Positions 34,197 through 44,376 of a DNA stretch of 60,679 nucleotides are shown in pieces. The DNA lies in NCBI GenBank assembly GCA_902565325.1, contig CACFEM010000002.1, positions 1 through 60,679 on the forward strand. The letters run 5' to 3'. Numbering within the stretch: the stretch's first letter is position 1; each line of letters begins with the position of its first letter. The position numbers were made by a program, and so were the translations under genes. The notes beneath the pieces are model-generated. The model saw nothing but the letters and a program-made list of their open reading frames with translations. It had not been told where the DNA came from and ran no database searches. The stretch comes from an uncultured Pelagibacteraceae bacterium. Lineage in GTDB: Bacteria > Pseudomonadota > Alphaproteobacteria > Pelagibacterales > Pelagibacteraceae.

Positions 34197-34448
34197 TTAC
34201 TCTTTGATTAAATTTTTCTTGAAAAGAGACATACCATTCTTGATTTTGTAAGAATAAGACTCTTTAAAACTCTCAAGTTGCCAACCAGCAAGTCTTTTTT
34301 CAATTTGTATTATATTTTCTTTTTTCCAATCATCAGTTGTTTCTTCTAGCTTCCAAAGTCTTTTTTCCTCATTACTTCTTCCACAACCATAACAATAGCC
34401 TGTTGATGGATCAGTTTTACAAATGCTTATGCAAGGTGAAATAATCAT
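34197..34448 (-). CDS. DUF1289 family zinc-ribbon-like protein
   Basis: An 83-residue protein with the DUF1289 signature in its first 25 residues: Cys6, Cys10, Cys19 and Cys22 in a SPCISIC...GYCYGCGR pattern, followed by a Trp-containing helix (WKLEETTDDWKKENI). The family is widespread in proteobacteria and probably binds zinc or iron; its role is not established. It is the first gene of a three-gene minus-strand group upstream of tRNA-Leu. Confidence 0.83.
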   Translation of the reverse strand: MIISPCISICKTDPSTGYCYGCGRSNEEKRLWKLEETTDDWKKENIIQIEKRLAGWQLESFKESYSYKIKNGMSLFKKNLIKE

Positions 34449-34506
34449 TTTTTTTAAATTAATATAAATATTATTAGATAAATAGATAATTTTTTAACAA
34501 TTGTCA

Positions 34507-34535
34507 TTGGACAAATAGTTTCAATAATATATAAA
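34507..34535 (+). promoter_or_regulatory. Candidate promoter of tRNA-Leu and tig
   Basis: TTGGAC (34507-34512) and TATAAA (34530-34535) are separated by 17 bases, placing the RNA start some seven to eight bases before the mature tRNA at 34550. With only ten bases between the tRNA and tig, this promoter would serve both. Confidence 0.5.
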
Positions 34536-34549
34536 ACCTCGTAATTTGT

Positions 34550-34634
34550 GGGGCGATGGCGGAATTGGTAGACGCGTTGGTCTTAGGAACCAATATGGCA
34601 ACATGTGAAGGTTCGAGTCCTTTTCGCCCTACCA
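34550..34634 (+). tRNA. tRNA-Leu (anticodon UAG)
   Basis: An 85-base tRNA with acceptor stem GGGGCGA/TCGCCCT (one G-U pair), D-arm with GGTAGAC, anticodon loop CTTAGGA between TTGGT and ACCAA, a long class II variable arm, T-loop GTTCGAGTCC and an encoded CCA (34632-34634). The anticodon TAG reads CUN leucine codons. Confidence 0.95.
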
Positions 34635-34644
34635 TTAAAATATT

Positions 34645-36087
34645 ATGAAAGTTACAGTAGAAAATAAAAAAGGATTAAATAAAGACCTTAAAGTTTTTAT
34701 CGATAAAGAGACAATGAACTCTTATATGGATGAAAAATACGAAGAGATCAAAGGTACTGTTAATCTTAAAGGATTTAGACCAGGTAAAGTTCCAAAAGAA
34801 ATTTTAAAAAGACAATTTGGTAAAGCAGTTTTTGGAGAGGTTTTAGACAAAGTTTTAAAAGAAACATCTACAAAAGCATTAGAAGAAAATAAAATTAAAC
34901 CAGCTGGTCAACCCAAGCTTGACTTAAAGACTTACGGTGAGGATAAAGATCTTGAGTATGTTCTGTCAGTCACTGAGTTACCAAAAGTAGAAATCAAATC
35001 TTTAGAAAATATAAAATTTGATGAATACACAGTAAAAATTGATGATAGTGAAACAGATAAAAGAGTAAAAGAAATAGCTAAAAACCAACCAAATTTTAAA
35101 GAAGTTAGCGCTGATACAAAAGCCAAAAAAGGAGATTTAGTTTCTTTAGATTATAAAGCAACAGTTGATGGTAAGGATTTTAAAGGAAGTGAAGGAAAGA
35201 ATACTCAGTTAACTCTTGGGAAAGACTTATTTTTAAAAGGCTTTGATGAACAATTAATAGGAGTTAAAAAGGATGATGAAAAAGTTGTAGAAGCAACTTT
35301 GCCAGAAAATTTTCCTGAAAAAGAATTAGTAAATAAAAAAGCTAAATTTAATTGTAAAATTTTAAGCGTAAAACAATCAGAAGAAGTAAAAATTGATGAT
35401 AATTTTGCAAAAAATTTAGGAGCAAAAGATTTAAAAGATTTAAAAACATTAATTTCAAAACAAATTAATGATGAATATAAAAATTCTTTAGATCAATTAT
35501 CTAAAAATCAAATTTTAAAAGAAATAGAGAAAATTAAAGTTGACGAACTTCCAGAAAACTTAGTTGAGGAGGAGGTTAAAGTTCTTTCACAAGGTATGTC
35601 TGAAGAAGAAGCTAAGAAAAATAAAAAAAATTTTGAAGAAAAAGCAAAAACAAGAATTAAAACTGGATTAATTTTAAATGAGTTTGGTGAAAAAAATCAA
35701 ATCAAAGTTTCAGAACAAGAAATTCAGGCTGAAGTTCAAAAACAACTAAGAATGATGCCTGGACAAGAAAAAATGGTTATGGATTTTTACCAAAAAAACC
35801 CATCTGCATTAGCGAGTTTAAGAGGAACCGTATATGAAGAAAAAATTTTAAATTTAATTAAAGAAAAAGGTAAAGCAAATAATAAAGAAATTTCAAAAGA
35901 GGAAGCCGAAAAGATTTTAAAAGAAGCTCATAAGCACGACCATGATCACGACCATAGCCATGGTGAAGAAAAAAAAGAAACTAAGAACCAATCATCTACA
36001 ACATCTGCGAAAGAAAAAAAACCTGCAACTAAAAAGGCAAAATCAAAGCCAGCAGCTAAAAAAGCAAAAAAAGTTAGCAAAAAGTAA
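34645..36087 (+). CDS. tig: Trigger factor with His-rich and Lys/Ala-rich tail
   Basis: A 480-residue ribosome-bound chaperone and prolyl isomerase. The ribosome-docking loop is [17 protein letters not shown] (residues about 44-60). The FKBP-like domain covers about residues 145-240 ([17 protein letters not shown]), and the helical chaperone region about 250-420. Unlike most trigger factors, the C-terminus continues for about 55 residues with a His/Asp run [16 protein letters not shown] and then a Lys/Ala/Ser-rich tail to the end. It starts 10 bases after tRNA-Leu and precedes clpP, a classic order. Confidence 0.95.
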   Translation: MKVTVENKKGLNKDLKVFIDKETMNSYMDEKYEEIKGTVNLKGFRPGKVPKEILKRQFGKAVFGEVLDKVLKETSTKALEENKIKPAGQPKLDLKTYGEDKDLEYVLSVTELPKVEIKSLENIKFDEYTVKIDDSETDKRVKEIAKNQPNFKEVSADTKAKKGDLVSLDYKATVDGKDFKGSEGKNTQLTLGKDLFLKGFDEQLIGVKKDDEKVVEATLPENFPEKELVNKKAKFNCKILSVKQSEEVKIDDNFAKNLGAKDLKDLKTLISKQINDEYKNSLDQLSKNQILKEIEKIKVDELPENLVEEEVKVLSQGMSEEEAKKNKKNFEEKAKTRIKTGLILNEFGEKNQIKVSEQEIQAEVQKQLRMMPGQEKMVMDFYQKNPSALASLRGTVYEEKILNLIKEKGKANNKEISKEEAEKILKEAHKHDHDHDHSHGEEKKETKNQSSTTSAKEKKPATKKAKSKPAAKKAKKVSKK

Positions 36088-36119
36088 TCTCAAGTTGTAT
36101 AAGTAGAACGAATCAACTT

Positions 36120-36731
36120 ATGACAACAAAATTATCAGAACATATGAGCAATCTTGTACCAATGGTTGTTGAACAATCGAGCAAAGGTGAAAGAGCTTAC
36201 GATATTTATTCAAGATTATTAAAAGAAAGAATTATTTTTTTAACAGGTCAAATTAATGACAACGTTGCATCATTAGTTACCGCTCAATTATTATTTTTAG
36301 AGGCAGAGGATCCAAAAAAAGAAATTTATTTATACATCAATAGCCCAGGAGGTTTGGTTACAGCAGGACTTGGTATTTATGATACAATGCAATATGTGAA
36401 ACCAGATATCTCTACTTTATGTATAGGTCAAGCAGCTTCAATGGGTTCTTTTTTGCTTGCAGCTGGTACAAAAGGAAAAAGATTTTCATTACCAAATTCA
36501 AGAATAATGGTTCATCAACCATCTGCAGGTTTTCAAGGTCAGGCAACTGATATCGAAATTCATGCTAATGAGGTATTGTCTTTAAAGAAAAGGCTTAATG
36601 AAATTTATTCAAAACATACTGGAAAAAGTGTTGAGGAAGTAAAATCTGCACTTGAAAGAGACAACTTCATGACAGCAGATGTCGCACAATCTTTTGGTCT
36701 TATTGACGAAGTAGTAGAAAAAAGATCTTAA
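36120..36731 (+). CDS. clpP: ATP-dependent Clp protease proteolytic subunit
   Basis: A 203-residue serine peptidase with the complete triad: Ser107 ([11 protein letters not shown]), His132 (IMVHQPSAG) and Asp181 (ERDNFMTA). The YLYINSPGG strand that forms the oxyanion region is intact. It forms the tetradecameric chamber fed by ClpX, encoded 92 bases downstream. Length and start agree with other alphaproteobacterial ClpP proteins, with a short N-terminal extension likely removed on maturation. Confidence 0.97.
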   Translation: MTTKLSEHMSNLVPMVVEQSSKGERAYDIYSRLLKERIIFLTGQINDNVASLVTAQLLFLEAEDPKKEIYLYINSPGGLVTAGLGIYDTMQYVKPDISTLCIGQAASMGSFLLAAGTKGKRFSLPNSRIMVHQPSAGFQGQATDIEIHANEVLSLKKRLNEIYSKHTGKSVEEVKSALERDNFMTADVAQSFGLIDEVVEKRS

Positions 36732-36823
36732 TATACAATATATTGAATCATCATTAATCGAAACTTGATTAGTATGAGTCTTCTATAATAAAGTGATTAA
36801 ACTGATTCGTTATATAAATAAAA

Positions 36824-38092
36824 ATGACAACAAATAATAAAAATATTCTTTACTGTTCTTTCTGTGGCAAAAGCCAACATGAAGTAAGAAAGTTAATTGC
36901 TGGTCCAACTGTTTTCATCTGCGATGAATGTGTTGAGCTATGTATGGACATTATAAAAGAGGAGAGCAAAGATACTTTTGTAAAACATCAGGATGGACTT
37001 CCCTCTCCAAAGGAAATTTGTTCAGTATTAGATGATTATGTAATTGGTCAAGCTCATGCGAAAAAAGTATTATCAGTTGCAGTTCACAATCATTATAAAA
37101 GATTAAACTATGAGAGCAAAACAAGTAAAAATGTTGAGCTATCGAAATCAAATATACTTTTAGTGGGTCCCACAGGTTGTGGAAAAACATTGCTTGCACA
37201 AACTCTTGCTAGAATTCTAGACGTTCCATTTACCATGGCTGATGCAACCACTCTAACAGAAGCAGGTTATGTTGGAGAGGATGTTGAAAATATTATTTTA
37301 AAATTATTACAAGCATCTGACTATAATGTTGAAAAAGCTCAAAGAGGAATAGTTTATATTGATGAAGTTGACAAAATAAGCAGAAAATCTGAAAACCCAT
37401 CAATTACAAGAGATGTATCTGGTGAAGGTGTTCAGCAAGCTCTTCTTAAAATAATGGAGGGAACAGTTGCAAGTGTTCCACCTCAAGGTGGTAGAAAACA
37501 CCCTCAACAAGAATTTTTACAAGTAGATACAACAAATATTTTATTTATTTGTGGAGGAGCATTTGCAGGACTTGATAAAATTATTTCTCAAAGAGATAAG
37601 GGAACATCAATTGGTTTTGGTGCAGATGTAAAAAATACGCAAGATAAGAAAACTGGTGAATGGATGAAAGGTTTAGAGCCAGAAGATTTATTAAAGTTTG
37701 GATTGATTCCAGAATTTATTGGAAGACTTCCAATGATAGCAACACTTGAAGATTTAGATGAAAAATCTTTAATAAAAATATTACAAGAACCCAAAAATTC
37801 TTTAACAAAGCAATATCAAGAGCTATTTAAATTGGATGGTGCTAAACTAACATTTAAAGAAAATGCCCTAAAAGAAATAGCGCAAAAAGCTATTAGCAAA
37901 AAAACTGGAGCAAGAGGTTTAAGATCGATTCTAGAAAACATTTTATTGAAAACTATGTACGATCTTCCGAGTCAAGATAATATTGAAGAAGTTATTGTTG
38001 ATGCTGGTGCTGCAAAAGGACAATCGCAACCAATCTTAGTTCATTCTAAAGGTGACAATAAATCTAAGTCAAATAAGACTACAGCGGCTTAA
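36824..38092 (+). CDS. clpX: ATP-dependent Clp protease ATPase subunit ClpX
   Basis: A 422-residue AAA+ unfoldase. It has the N-terminal zinc finger with CSFCGKSQ and [10 protein letters not shown], Walker A GPTGCGKT (near residue 117), Walker [11 protein letters not shown] and the ClpP-binding IGFGADV loop near residue 265. It unfolds tagged proteins and feeds them to ClpP. A perfect TATAAT hexamer at 36784-36789 lies in the gap before it, but a matching -35 is not clear, so clpX may be read partly from clpP. Confidence 0.97.
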   Translation: MTTNNKNILYCSFCGKSQHEVRKLIAGPTVFICDECVELCMDIIKEESKDTFVKHQDGLPSPKEICSVLDDYVIGQAHAKKVLSVAVHNHYKRLNYESKTSKNVELSKSNILLVGPTGCGKTLLAQTLARILDVPFTMADATTLTEAGYVGEDVENIILKLLQASDYNVEKAQRGIVYIDEVDKISRKSENPSITRDVSGEGVQQALLKIMEGTVASVPPQGGRKHPQQEFLQVDTTNILFICGGAFAGLDKIISQRDKGTSIGFGADVKNTQDKKTGEWMKGLEPEDLLKFGLIPEFIGRLPMIATLEDLDEKSLIKILQEPKNSLTKQYQELFKLDGAKLTFKENALKEIAQKAISKKTGARGLRSILENILLKTMYDLPSQDNIEEVIVDAGAAKGQSQPILVHSKGDNKSKSNKTTAA

Positions 38093-38152
38093 TATCCTTA
38101 ATAAGTAATAAATACCTATTGCATTATAAAATATAATATCCATATTATCCGT

Positions 38153-40531
38153 ATGGACGTCAAAATTTCACTGCCCTTACTCCCATTGAGAGACATTGTA
38201 GTCTTTCCAAGTATGGTGATCCCTTTATTTGTAGGAAGAGACAAATCTATTTCAGCACTTAATGAAGTGATGAAAAAAGATAAAAAAATTATTTTAGTAA
38301 CTCAAAAAAATTCAGAAATTGATGATCCTAAAAAAACAGATGTATTTATGTATGGTTGTGAAGGAAGCATTTTACAACTATTAAAGCTTCCTGACGGAAC
38401 TGTTAAAGTTTTAGTTGAAGGTATTAAAAGAGTAAAAATTTTAGACTTTAAGGATAATGAAAAGTTTATAACATGTGATTACACACACTATAACGATGTT
38501 TCACCTAAAGATGAGGATTTATTTCCTTTAGCTGCCACAGCTTTAAGAAGATTAGAAAAATTAACATCTATAAATAAAAAAATTTCTAATGAAACCATAA
38601 ATACAATTAAACAATTAAAAGACCCTTCACAAATTGCAGATAATATTGCATCTCATATAACAGCTACCATTTCTGAAAAACAACAAATATTTGAAACTGT
38701 AGACGTAAAGAAAAGGTTAAATGCCATTATTAAAATAATGGAAAATGAAACTAGTATTATTGGTGTTGAAAAAAGAATTAGGGGCAGAGTTAAAACCCAA
38801 ATGGAAAAAACACAAAGAGAGTATTATTTAAATGAGCAACTAAAAGCTATTCAAAAAGAACTTGGTGAAATCGAAGATGGTAAAGATGAAACAACTAGTC
38901 TGAACAAAGCAATTACAAAAGCGAAGATGCCAAAAGAGGTAGAGAAGAAATGCTTACAAGAATTAAAGAAATTGAAAAATATGAGTCCTATGTCTGCAGA
39001 GGCAACAGTTGTAAGAAATTATTTAGATTGGATGACTGAACTGCCATGGCATAAAAAAAGCGAAGTAGATATAGATTTAAAGAAAGCTCTAGATATTCTT
39101 GATAAAGACCACTTTGGATTAGAAAAAGTTAAAGAGAGAATAATAGAATTTTTAGCAGTTCAGAAAAGAATGGAAAAAATTAAAGGACCAATTTTATGTT
39201 TGGTTGGACCTCCAGGTGTTGGAAAAACTTCTTTAGGAAAATCAATTGCAAAAGCTACAAATAGAGAATTTGTTAGAATGTCAGTTGGTGGAATGAGGGA
39301 TGAAGCAGAAATACGTGGACACAGAAGAACATATATCGGATCTCTTCCAGGTAAAATTATTCAAATGATGAAAAAAGCAGGCACTAAAAATCCATTAATT
39401 TTGTTAGATGAAATAGATAAAATAGGAAATGATTATAGAGGTGACCCATCTTCAGCGTTATTAGAAGCTTTAGACCCCGAACAGAACACAACATTTAATG
39501 ATCATTATCTAGAAGTTGATTATGATTTATCTGATGTGATGTTTGTAACGACTGCTAATACCTTAAACATTTTACCTCCTTTATTAGATAGAATGGAAGT
39601 AATTAGATTAGCGGGTTACACTGAGGATGAAAAAATTAGTATCGCAAACAAGTATTTATTACCAAAACAAATTAAAGATAACGGCGTCAAAGAAAAAGAA
39701 ATGAAGCTGGATGATGATATTATAAAAGAAGTCATTAGAGGATATACTAAAGAGTCAGGAGTAAGAAATCTTGAAAGAGAAATTTCTAAACTTGCAAGAA
39801 AAGTTGTTAAAAAAATTGTAGCTGGTGAAGAAAAAGAAGTTGGAATAAACAATAAAAATTTATCTGATTTTTTAGGAGTTCCAAAATTTAAGTTTGGAGA
39901 ACTTGAGACTGATAACAGGGTTGGGATAGTTACTGGGCTTGCCTGGACTGAGTATGGTGGAGAAATTTTAAAAATCGAAACAGTTACAATGCCTGGTAAA
40001 GGAAGAATGCAAATCACTGGAAAATTAGGTGATGTTATGCAAGAGTCCGTGAAAGCCGCAAAATCTTTTGTAAGATCAAAATGTTTAGAATATGGAATAA
40101 TACCTCCGATATTTGAAAAGAAAGATTTTCATATCCATGTTCCTGAAGGAGCAACCCCTAAAGACGGACCGTCTGCAGGTATAGGTATGGTCACCTCTAT
40201 TGTTTCGTCTATAACCAATATTCCTGTAAGAAGAGATATTGCTATGACAGGAGAAGTAACATTAACTGGCCAAGTGCTACCAATTGGTGGACTTAAAGAA
40301 AAATTATTAGCAGCTCACAGAGCTGGAATTAAAGAAGTTTTAATCCCTAAAGAAAATGAAAAAGATTTAATAGATATGCCAAAGAAAATTATTGATGACA
40401 TTAAGATTACTCCTGTTGAATATGCTGATCAAGTTATAAAAATAGCTTTAATTAAAGAACTTAAACCAACTGAGTGGGTTGAGGTAGACATATCTAAAAA
40501 AGACGATAAATCTCAAGCAAGCATTCAATAA
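38153..40531 (+). CDS. lon: ATP-dependent protease Lon
   Basis: A 792-residue protein with all three Lon parts: the N-terminal substrate domain (LPLLPLRDIVVFPSMVIPLF), the AAA+ module with Walker A GPPGVGKTSLGKS near residue 352 and ILLDEIDKIG, and the C-terminal protease with the Ser674-Lys717 dyad (KDGPSAGIGM and GGLKEKLLAAH). It degrades misfolded and regulatory proteins. It completes the tig-clpP-clpX-lon proteostasis group and lies 60 bases after clpX. Confidence 0.97.
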   Translation: MDVKISLPLLPLRDIVVFPSMVIPLFVGRDKSISALNEVMKKDKKIILVTQKNSEIDDPKKTDVFMYGCEGSILQLLKLPDGTVKVLVEGIKRVKILDFKDNEKFITCDYTHYNDVSPKDEDLFPLAATALRRLEKLTSINKKISNETINTIKQLKDPSQIADNIASHITATISEKQQIFETVDVKKRLNAIIKIMENETSIIGVEKRIRGRVKTQMEKTQREYYLNEQLKAIQKELGEIEDGKDETTSLNKAITKAKMPKEVEKKCLQELKKLKNMSPMSAEATVVRNYLDWMTELPWHKKSEVDIDLKKALDILDKDHFGLEKVKERIIEFLAVQKRMEKIKGPILCLVGPPGVGKTSLGKSIAKATNREFVRMSVGGMRDEAEIRGHRRTYIGSLPGKIIQMMKKAGTKNPLILLDEIDKIGNDYRGDPSSALLEALDPEQNTTFNDHYLEVDYDLSDVMFVTTANTLNILPPLLDRMEVIRLAGYTEDEKISIANKYLLPKQIKDNGVKEKEMKLDDDIIKEVIRGYTKESGVRNLEREISKLARKVVKKIVAGEEKEVGINNKNLSDFLGVPKFKFGELETDNRVGIVTGLAWTEYGGEILKIETVTMPGKGRMQITGKLGDVMQESVKAAKSFVRSKCLEYGIIPPIFEKKDFHIHVPEGATPKDGPSAGIGMVTSIVSSITNIPVRRDIAMTGEVTLTGQVLPIGGLKEKLLAAHRAGIKEVLIPKENEKDLIDMPKKIIDDIKITPVEYADQVIKIALIKELKPTEWVEVDISKKDDKSQASIQ

Positions 40532-40544
40532 GATCAATTTAATA

Positions 40545-41324
40545 TTACTTTTTAATTAAATATCTACAAGCCATATCAACTCTATGTAGCCATATATTTT
40601 TATTTGAAAAAAAATTGTCTACAGCGGTCTTAACACCTGGACATATACCATAATCATCAATGTGAAGCACACCACCTGGAACTAATTTATCATAAAGTAC
40701 TTCTAACTGTTTTTTAGTAGTTTGATAAATATCTGTATCTAGTCTTAGAAAACTTATTTTATTTGGCAAATTTTCTTTACTATTTAAAGTTTCCAAAATA
40801 TTGCCTTCTATAAATATATATTTTTGAAAATTTCTATTATTATTCTGTATTATATTTTTTTTTACATCACTTAATGAATAGAAAATATCCGATGAGGCAT
40901 AATTTACTTTTTTACCACTTTTAAAATCAATATCTTTATCTGTAAAAGAGTTTTCTACAAAACCATTAAAAGTATCATAACCCCAAATTTTTTTGTTTAA
41001 GTTAAATTCATCATTTATTTCTCCGATAAAAGCCATGGTGTTACCATTATAGACACCACATTCCACAATATCTCCCTCAATATTTTCATCATTAATATAT
41101 TTTAAAGACTGAAATATTGACCATAAATTTAATTCAGATGCTAATGTGATTTCTTGAAAATATTTAATTTGTTTTCTTCTATCATTATTTAGTTCGGCTA
41201 TAAAGTCACCCCATCTATCATTGAAATTATTTTTTCTTTTAAATTCGTACCCAAGTTTGTCAAAAAATTTTATTATTAATTTTTTTAAAGGTGATCTTAG
41301 TTTTAACTCTTTTGAAGAAGCCAT
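40545..41324 (-). CDS. TylF/MycF-like SAM-dependent methyltransferase
   Basis: A 259-residue protein with the TylF (macrocin O-methyltransferase) family pattern: GDIVECGVYNGNTMAFIGE (SAM site, residues about 87-105), KIWGYDTFNGFVE, SFLRLDTDIYQTTKKQLEVL and VPGGVLHIDDYGICPGVK, the latter with metal-binding Asp residues. Homologues are common in surface-sugar loci of marine bacteria. It is on the minus strand between lon and tRNA-Val, a spot where many alphaproteobacteria carry the HU gene. The methyl acceptor is unknown. Confidence 0.75.
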   Translation of the reverse strand: MASSKELKLRSPLKKLIIKFFDKLGYEFKRKNNFNDRWGDFIAELNNDRRKQIKYFQEITLASELNLWSIFQSLKYINDENIEGDIVECGVYNGNTMAFIGEINDEFNLNKKIWGYDTFNGFVENSFTDKDIDFKSGKKVNYASSDIFYSLSDVKKNIIQNNNRNFQKYIFIEGNILETLNSKENLPNKISFLRLDTDIYQTTKKQLEVLYDKLVPGGVLHIDDYGICPGVKTAVDNFFSNKNIWLHRVDMACRYLIKK

Positions 41325-41458
41325 TTATTGAAATTTTTTAAATTATTATCATTTAGTAATATCATTATTTTCTATAAAAAACTCATTTATATCAGTATTT
41401 CATTATTAATGATTTATTGCTTTCTTGAAATTATTATTGTATTACAACAAAGTTTTTT

Positions 41459-41534
41459 GGGCGGTTAGCTCAGTTGGTAGAGCATCTCGTTTACACCGAG
41501 GGGGTCAAAGGTTCGAGTCCTTTACTGCCCACCA
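41459..41534 (+). tRNA. tRNA-Val (anticodon UAC)
   Basis: A 76-base tRNA with acceptor stem GGGCGGT/ACTGCCC, D-arm GCTCAGTTGGTAGAGC, anticodon loop with TAC in a CTCG/CGAG stem, variable loop GGGTC, T-loop GTTCGAGTCC and encoded CCA. It is followed after 12 bases by tRNA-Asp, so the two are likely processed from one transcript. Confidence 0.95.
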
Positions 41535-41546
41535 AAACAAAAAAGT

Positions 41547-41623
41547 GGGGGTGTAGCTCAGTTGGTTAGAGCGATCGCCTGTCACGCGATAGGTCGAGGG
41601 TTCGAGTCCCTTCACTCCCGCCA
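41547..41623 (+). tRNA. tRNA-Asp (anticodon GUC)
   Basis: A 77-base tRNA with acceptor stem GGGGGTG/CACTCCC (one G-U pair), G as discriminator, D-arm GCTCAGTTGGTTAGAGC, anticodon GTC in the loop between TCGCC and the matching GCGAT strand, T-loop GTTCGAGTCC and encoded CCA. Confidence 0.95.
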
Positions 41624-41709
41624 CTTTTAAGCATTTTTAATGTTAATATTAATAAAAATGTGACGTAACAACCCTTCAACAACAGATAAAAACTGATATA
41701 TAGATTTTC

Positions 41710-42078
41710 ATGTTATCTGATTTTTTAAAAGATTACTTGCCTATAATAATATTTTTAATTTTAGCTTTGGGATTAAGCTGCGCATTTGTAGTGGTAAACT
41801 TTATTCTTTCGCCAAAAAAACCTGATCCTGAGAAACTCTCAGCTTATGAATGTGGTTTTGAACCTTTCGAAGACTCTAGAATGGAATTTGATGTGAGGTT
41901 TTATTTAGTTGCAATTTTATTTATTATTTTTGATTTAGAGATAGCATTTTTATTTCCATGGGCAATATCTCTTGGGAATATTGGATTATTAGGTTTTTCA
42001 TCAATGATGATTTTTTTGTTCATACTTACGATAGGTTTTATATATGAATGGAAAAAAGGTGCATTAGACTGGGAATAA
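41710..42078 (+). CDS. nuoA: NADH-quinone oxidoreductase subunit A
   Basis: A 122-residue membrane subunit with three spans. Family marks are [20 protein letters not shown] with the conserved Cys loop near residue 48 and [18 protein letters not shown] just before the second span. It sits at the junction between the membrane arm and the quinone-binding region of complex I. It is the first of 14 consecutive nuo genes; its promoter should lie in the 86 bases after tRNA-Asp. Confidence 0.96.
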   Translation: MLSDFLKDYLPIIIFLILALGLSCAFVVVNFILSPKKPDPEKLSAYECGFEPFEDSRMEFDVRFYLVAILFIIFDLEIAFLFPWAISLGNIGLLGFSSMMIFLFILTIGFIYEWKKGALDWE

Positions 42079-42093
42079 AAATTATAAACCATA

Positions 42094-42609
42094 ATGAATA
42101 ATAAAATAGATCAAGTTCCTGAGGAATTTAAACAGCTTGCTGAAGATTTTAGTAAGAATGGTTTTATAACTACTTCACTTGATAATTTAATTAATTGGTC
42201 AAGATCGGGATCACTTCATTGGATGACTTTTGGTTTAGCTTGTTGTGCTGTTGAAATGATGCAAACAGCTATGCCGAGATATGATTTAGAAAGATTTGGA
42301 GCAGCTCCAAGAGGTTCCCCAAGGCAATCAGATGTTATGATAGTTGCAGGAACTTTAACAAACAAAATGGCGCCAGCTTTAAGAAAAGTTTATGATCAGA
42401 TGCCTGAACCAAGATATGTGATTTCAATGGGTAGTTGCGCAAATGGTGGTGGATATTACCATTATTCATATTCAGTTGTTAGAGGTTGTGATCGAATTGT
42501 TCCTGTAGATGTTTATGTACCAGGATGTCCTCCATCAGCAGAGGCATTGCTATATGGAATACTTCAATTACAAAAAAAAATTAGAAAAAAAGGATCTTTT
42601 ATTAGATAG
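42094..42609 (+). CDS. nuoB: NADH-quinone oxidoreductase subunit B
   Basis: A 171-residue iron-sulfur subunit that carries cluster N2. The adjacent cysteines in [13 protein letters not shown] and the later GSCANGG and [14 protein letters not shown] supply all four ligands. It passes electrons to quinone together with NuoD. Length and motifs are normal. It starts 15 bases after nuoA. Confidence 0.97.
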   Translation: MNNKIDQVPEEFKQLAEDFSKNGFITTSLDNLINWSRSGSLHWMTFGLACCAVEMMQTAMPRYDLERFGAAPRGSPRQSDVMIVAGTLTNKMAPALRKVYDQMPEPRYVISMGSCANGGGYYHYSYSVVRGCDRIVPVDVYVPGCPPSAEALLYGILQLQKKIRKKGSFIR

Positions 42610-42611
42610 TT

Positions 42612-43217
42612 ATGAAAAGTTTAGAAGATCTAGAAAAAAAAATTAATTCTGAGTTAACTACCAAAATTAACAATACAGAAATTAAACATAACCAAATTTA
42701 TATTGAAACAGATAAAGAAGACATTATTGATGTCGCTATTTTTTTAAAAACAAATCAAGATACTAAATTTAGGCAACTAATAGATATAACAGTTATTGAC
42801 TACCCTGAACAAAATCAAAGGTTTGAAGTGGTATACTTGTTTTTAAGTCATGAATTTAATCAAAGATTGATTGTAAAATATTCAATTGCTGAAAATGAAG
42901 TTATTCCATCATTAACTAGTATTTTTCCTTCAGCTAATTGGATGGAAAGAGAAGTTTTTGATATGTACGGGGTATCTTTCAAGGATCACCCAGATTTAAG
43001 AAGAATACTAACCGATTATGGATTTGAAGGTCACCCATTAAGAAAAGATTTTCCATTAACTGGTCATTCTGAAGTTAGATATAGCGAAGATCAGAAGAAG
43101 GTAATTAGCGAACCAGTAAAGCTTGAGCAAAATTATAGAAATTTTGATTACGAAAGTCCATGGGAAGGAACAAAATATATTAAAGAAGAAATTGAAAATA
43201 ATGACAAAAAAAATTAA
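42612..43217 (+). CDS. nuoC: NADH-quinone oxidoreductase subunit C
   Basis: A 201-residue hydrophilic subunit of the 30-kDa family. The signature block [19 protein letters not shown] is followed by [20 protein letters not shown] and a tail ending with the YESPWEGT element. It packs against NuoD in the peripheral arm. It starts two bases after nuoB; its last 17 bases overlap nuoD. Confidence 0.96.
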   Translation: MKSLEDLEKKINSELTTKINNTEIKHNQIYIETDKEDIIDVAIFLKTNQDTKFRQLIDITVIDYPEQNQRFEVVYLFLSHEFNQRLIVKYSIAENEVIPSLTSIFPSANWMEREVFDMYGVSFKDHPDLRRILTDYGFEGHPLRKDFPLTGHSEVRYSEDQKKVISEPVKLEQNYRNFDYESPWEGTKYIKEEIENNDKKN

Positions 43218-44376
43218 AAATTTAAACTTAAATTTTGGTCCTCAGCATCCTGCTGCCCATGGCGTTCTTAGATTAATTTTAGAGCTTGATGGAGAGGTCG
43301 TTGAGAAGGCAGATCCGCATATAGGTTTACTTCATAGAGGAACAGAAAAACTTATAGAAAATAAAACTTATATGCAGGCAGTTCCTTATTTTGACCGTTT
43401 AGATTATGTTGCTCCAATGAATCAGGAACATGCATTCGCACTTGCTGTCGAAAAAATACTTAAAATAGATGTTCCAATTAGAGCGCAATACATAAGAGTT
43501 ATATTTTGCGAGATTGGGAGAATTTTAAGTCATATTTTGAACGTTACAACTCAAGCTCTTGATGTTGGTGCTCTAACACCTTCTCTTTGGGGTTTTGAGG
43601 AAAGAGAAACGTTAATGACATTTTACGAGAGAGCTTCAGGATCAAGACTTCATGCAAATTATTTTAGAGCAGGAGGAGTTCATCAAGATCTGCCAAAAGG
43701 TTTGGAAGAAGATATCTCAAAATTTTGTGAAACGTTTCCAAAAATAATTAACGATTTAGAAAGTCTATTAACTGATAATAGAATTTTCAAACAAAGAAAT
43801 GTTGATATTGGTGTAGTGACAAAAGAAGACGCCTTAGATTATTCTTTTTCAGGAGTTATGATAAGAGGGTCAGGTGTTCCATGGGATTTAAGAAAATCTC
43901 AACCTTATGATTGCTATGAAAGTTTAGACTTTAAAATTCCAGTTGGAAAAAATGGAGATTGTTACGATAGATATTTGTGTAGAATTGAAGAAATGAAAGA
44001 AAGTGTTTCAATAATTAAACAGTGTCTTGCTAAAATGGAAAAAGGACCAATCAAATCATTAGATGGTAAGATTAGCCCACCACCTAAGGCAGAAATTAAA
44101 CAATCAATGGAAGCTTTAATACATCATTTTAAACTTTTCACAGAGGGATATAGAGTTCCAAAAGATGAAATTTATACAGCTGTTGAGGCACCAAAAGGAG
44201 AATTTGGTGTTTATTTAATATCTGATGGATCAAGCAAACCTTACAAATGCAAAATAAGAGCACCAGGTTTTTCACATTTACAATCAATGGATTATCTAAT
44301 TAAAGGTCATATGTTAGCTGATGTTCCTGCGGTATTAGGTTCTTTGGATATAGTTTTTGGCGAGGTAGATAGATGA
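43201..44376 (+). CDS. nuoD: NADH-quinone oxidoreductase subunit D
   Basis: A 391-residue 49-kDa subunit forming the quinone site. It has [20 protein letters not shown] at the N-terminus and [14 protein letters not shown], and ends [12 protein letters not shown], the invariant C-terminus. The ATG at 43201 is chosen over one at 43123 because the latter adds 26 residues unlike the family inside nuoC. A separate nuoC and nuoD, rather than a fusion, is the usual alphaproteobacterial state. Confidence 0.97.
   Translation: MTKKIKNLNLNFGPQHPAAHGVLRLILELDGEVVEKADPHIGLLHRGTEKLIENKTYMQAVPYFDRLDYVAPMNQEHAFALAVEKILKIDVPIRAQYIRVIFCEIGRILSHILNVTTQALDVGALTPSLWGFEERETLMTFYERASGSRLHANYFRAGGVHQDLPKGLEEDISKFCETFPKIINDLESLLTDNRIFKQRNVDIGVVTKEDALDYSFSGVMIRGSGVPWDLRKSQPYDCYESLDFKIPVGKNGDCYDRYLCRIEEMKESVSIIKQCLAKMEKGPIKSLDGKISPPPKAEIKQSMEALIHHFKLFTEGYRVPKDEIYTAVEAPKGEFGVYLISDGSSKPYKCKIRAPGFSHLQSMDYLIKGHMLADVPAVLGSLDIVFGEVDR

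Noticed and set aside
36732..36823. Heat-shock promoter before clpX
   Set aside because: A perfect TATAAT (36784-36789) is present, but no -35 at usual spacing and no CCCAT-type heat-shock -10 element was found.
39616..40017. Open frame of 133 codons antisense to lon
   Set aside because: Serine- and proline-rich sequence produced by reading the complement of Lon codons; no start signal or domain supports it.
41632..41660. Inverted repeat CATTTTTA/TAAAAATG after tRNA-Asp as a terminator
   Set aside because: The stem contains almost only A-T pairs, the loop is 13 bases and there is no T-run after it; such repeats arise by chance in this composition.
43123..43200. Longer start for nuoD
   Set aside because: The extra 26 residues come from another frame of nuoC and do not resemble NuoD.
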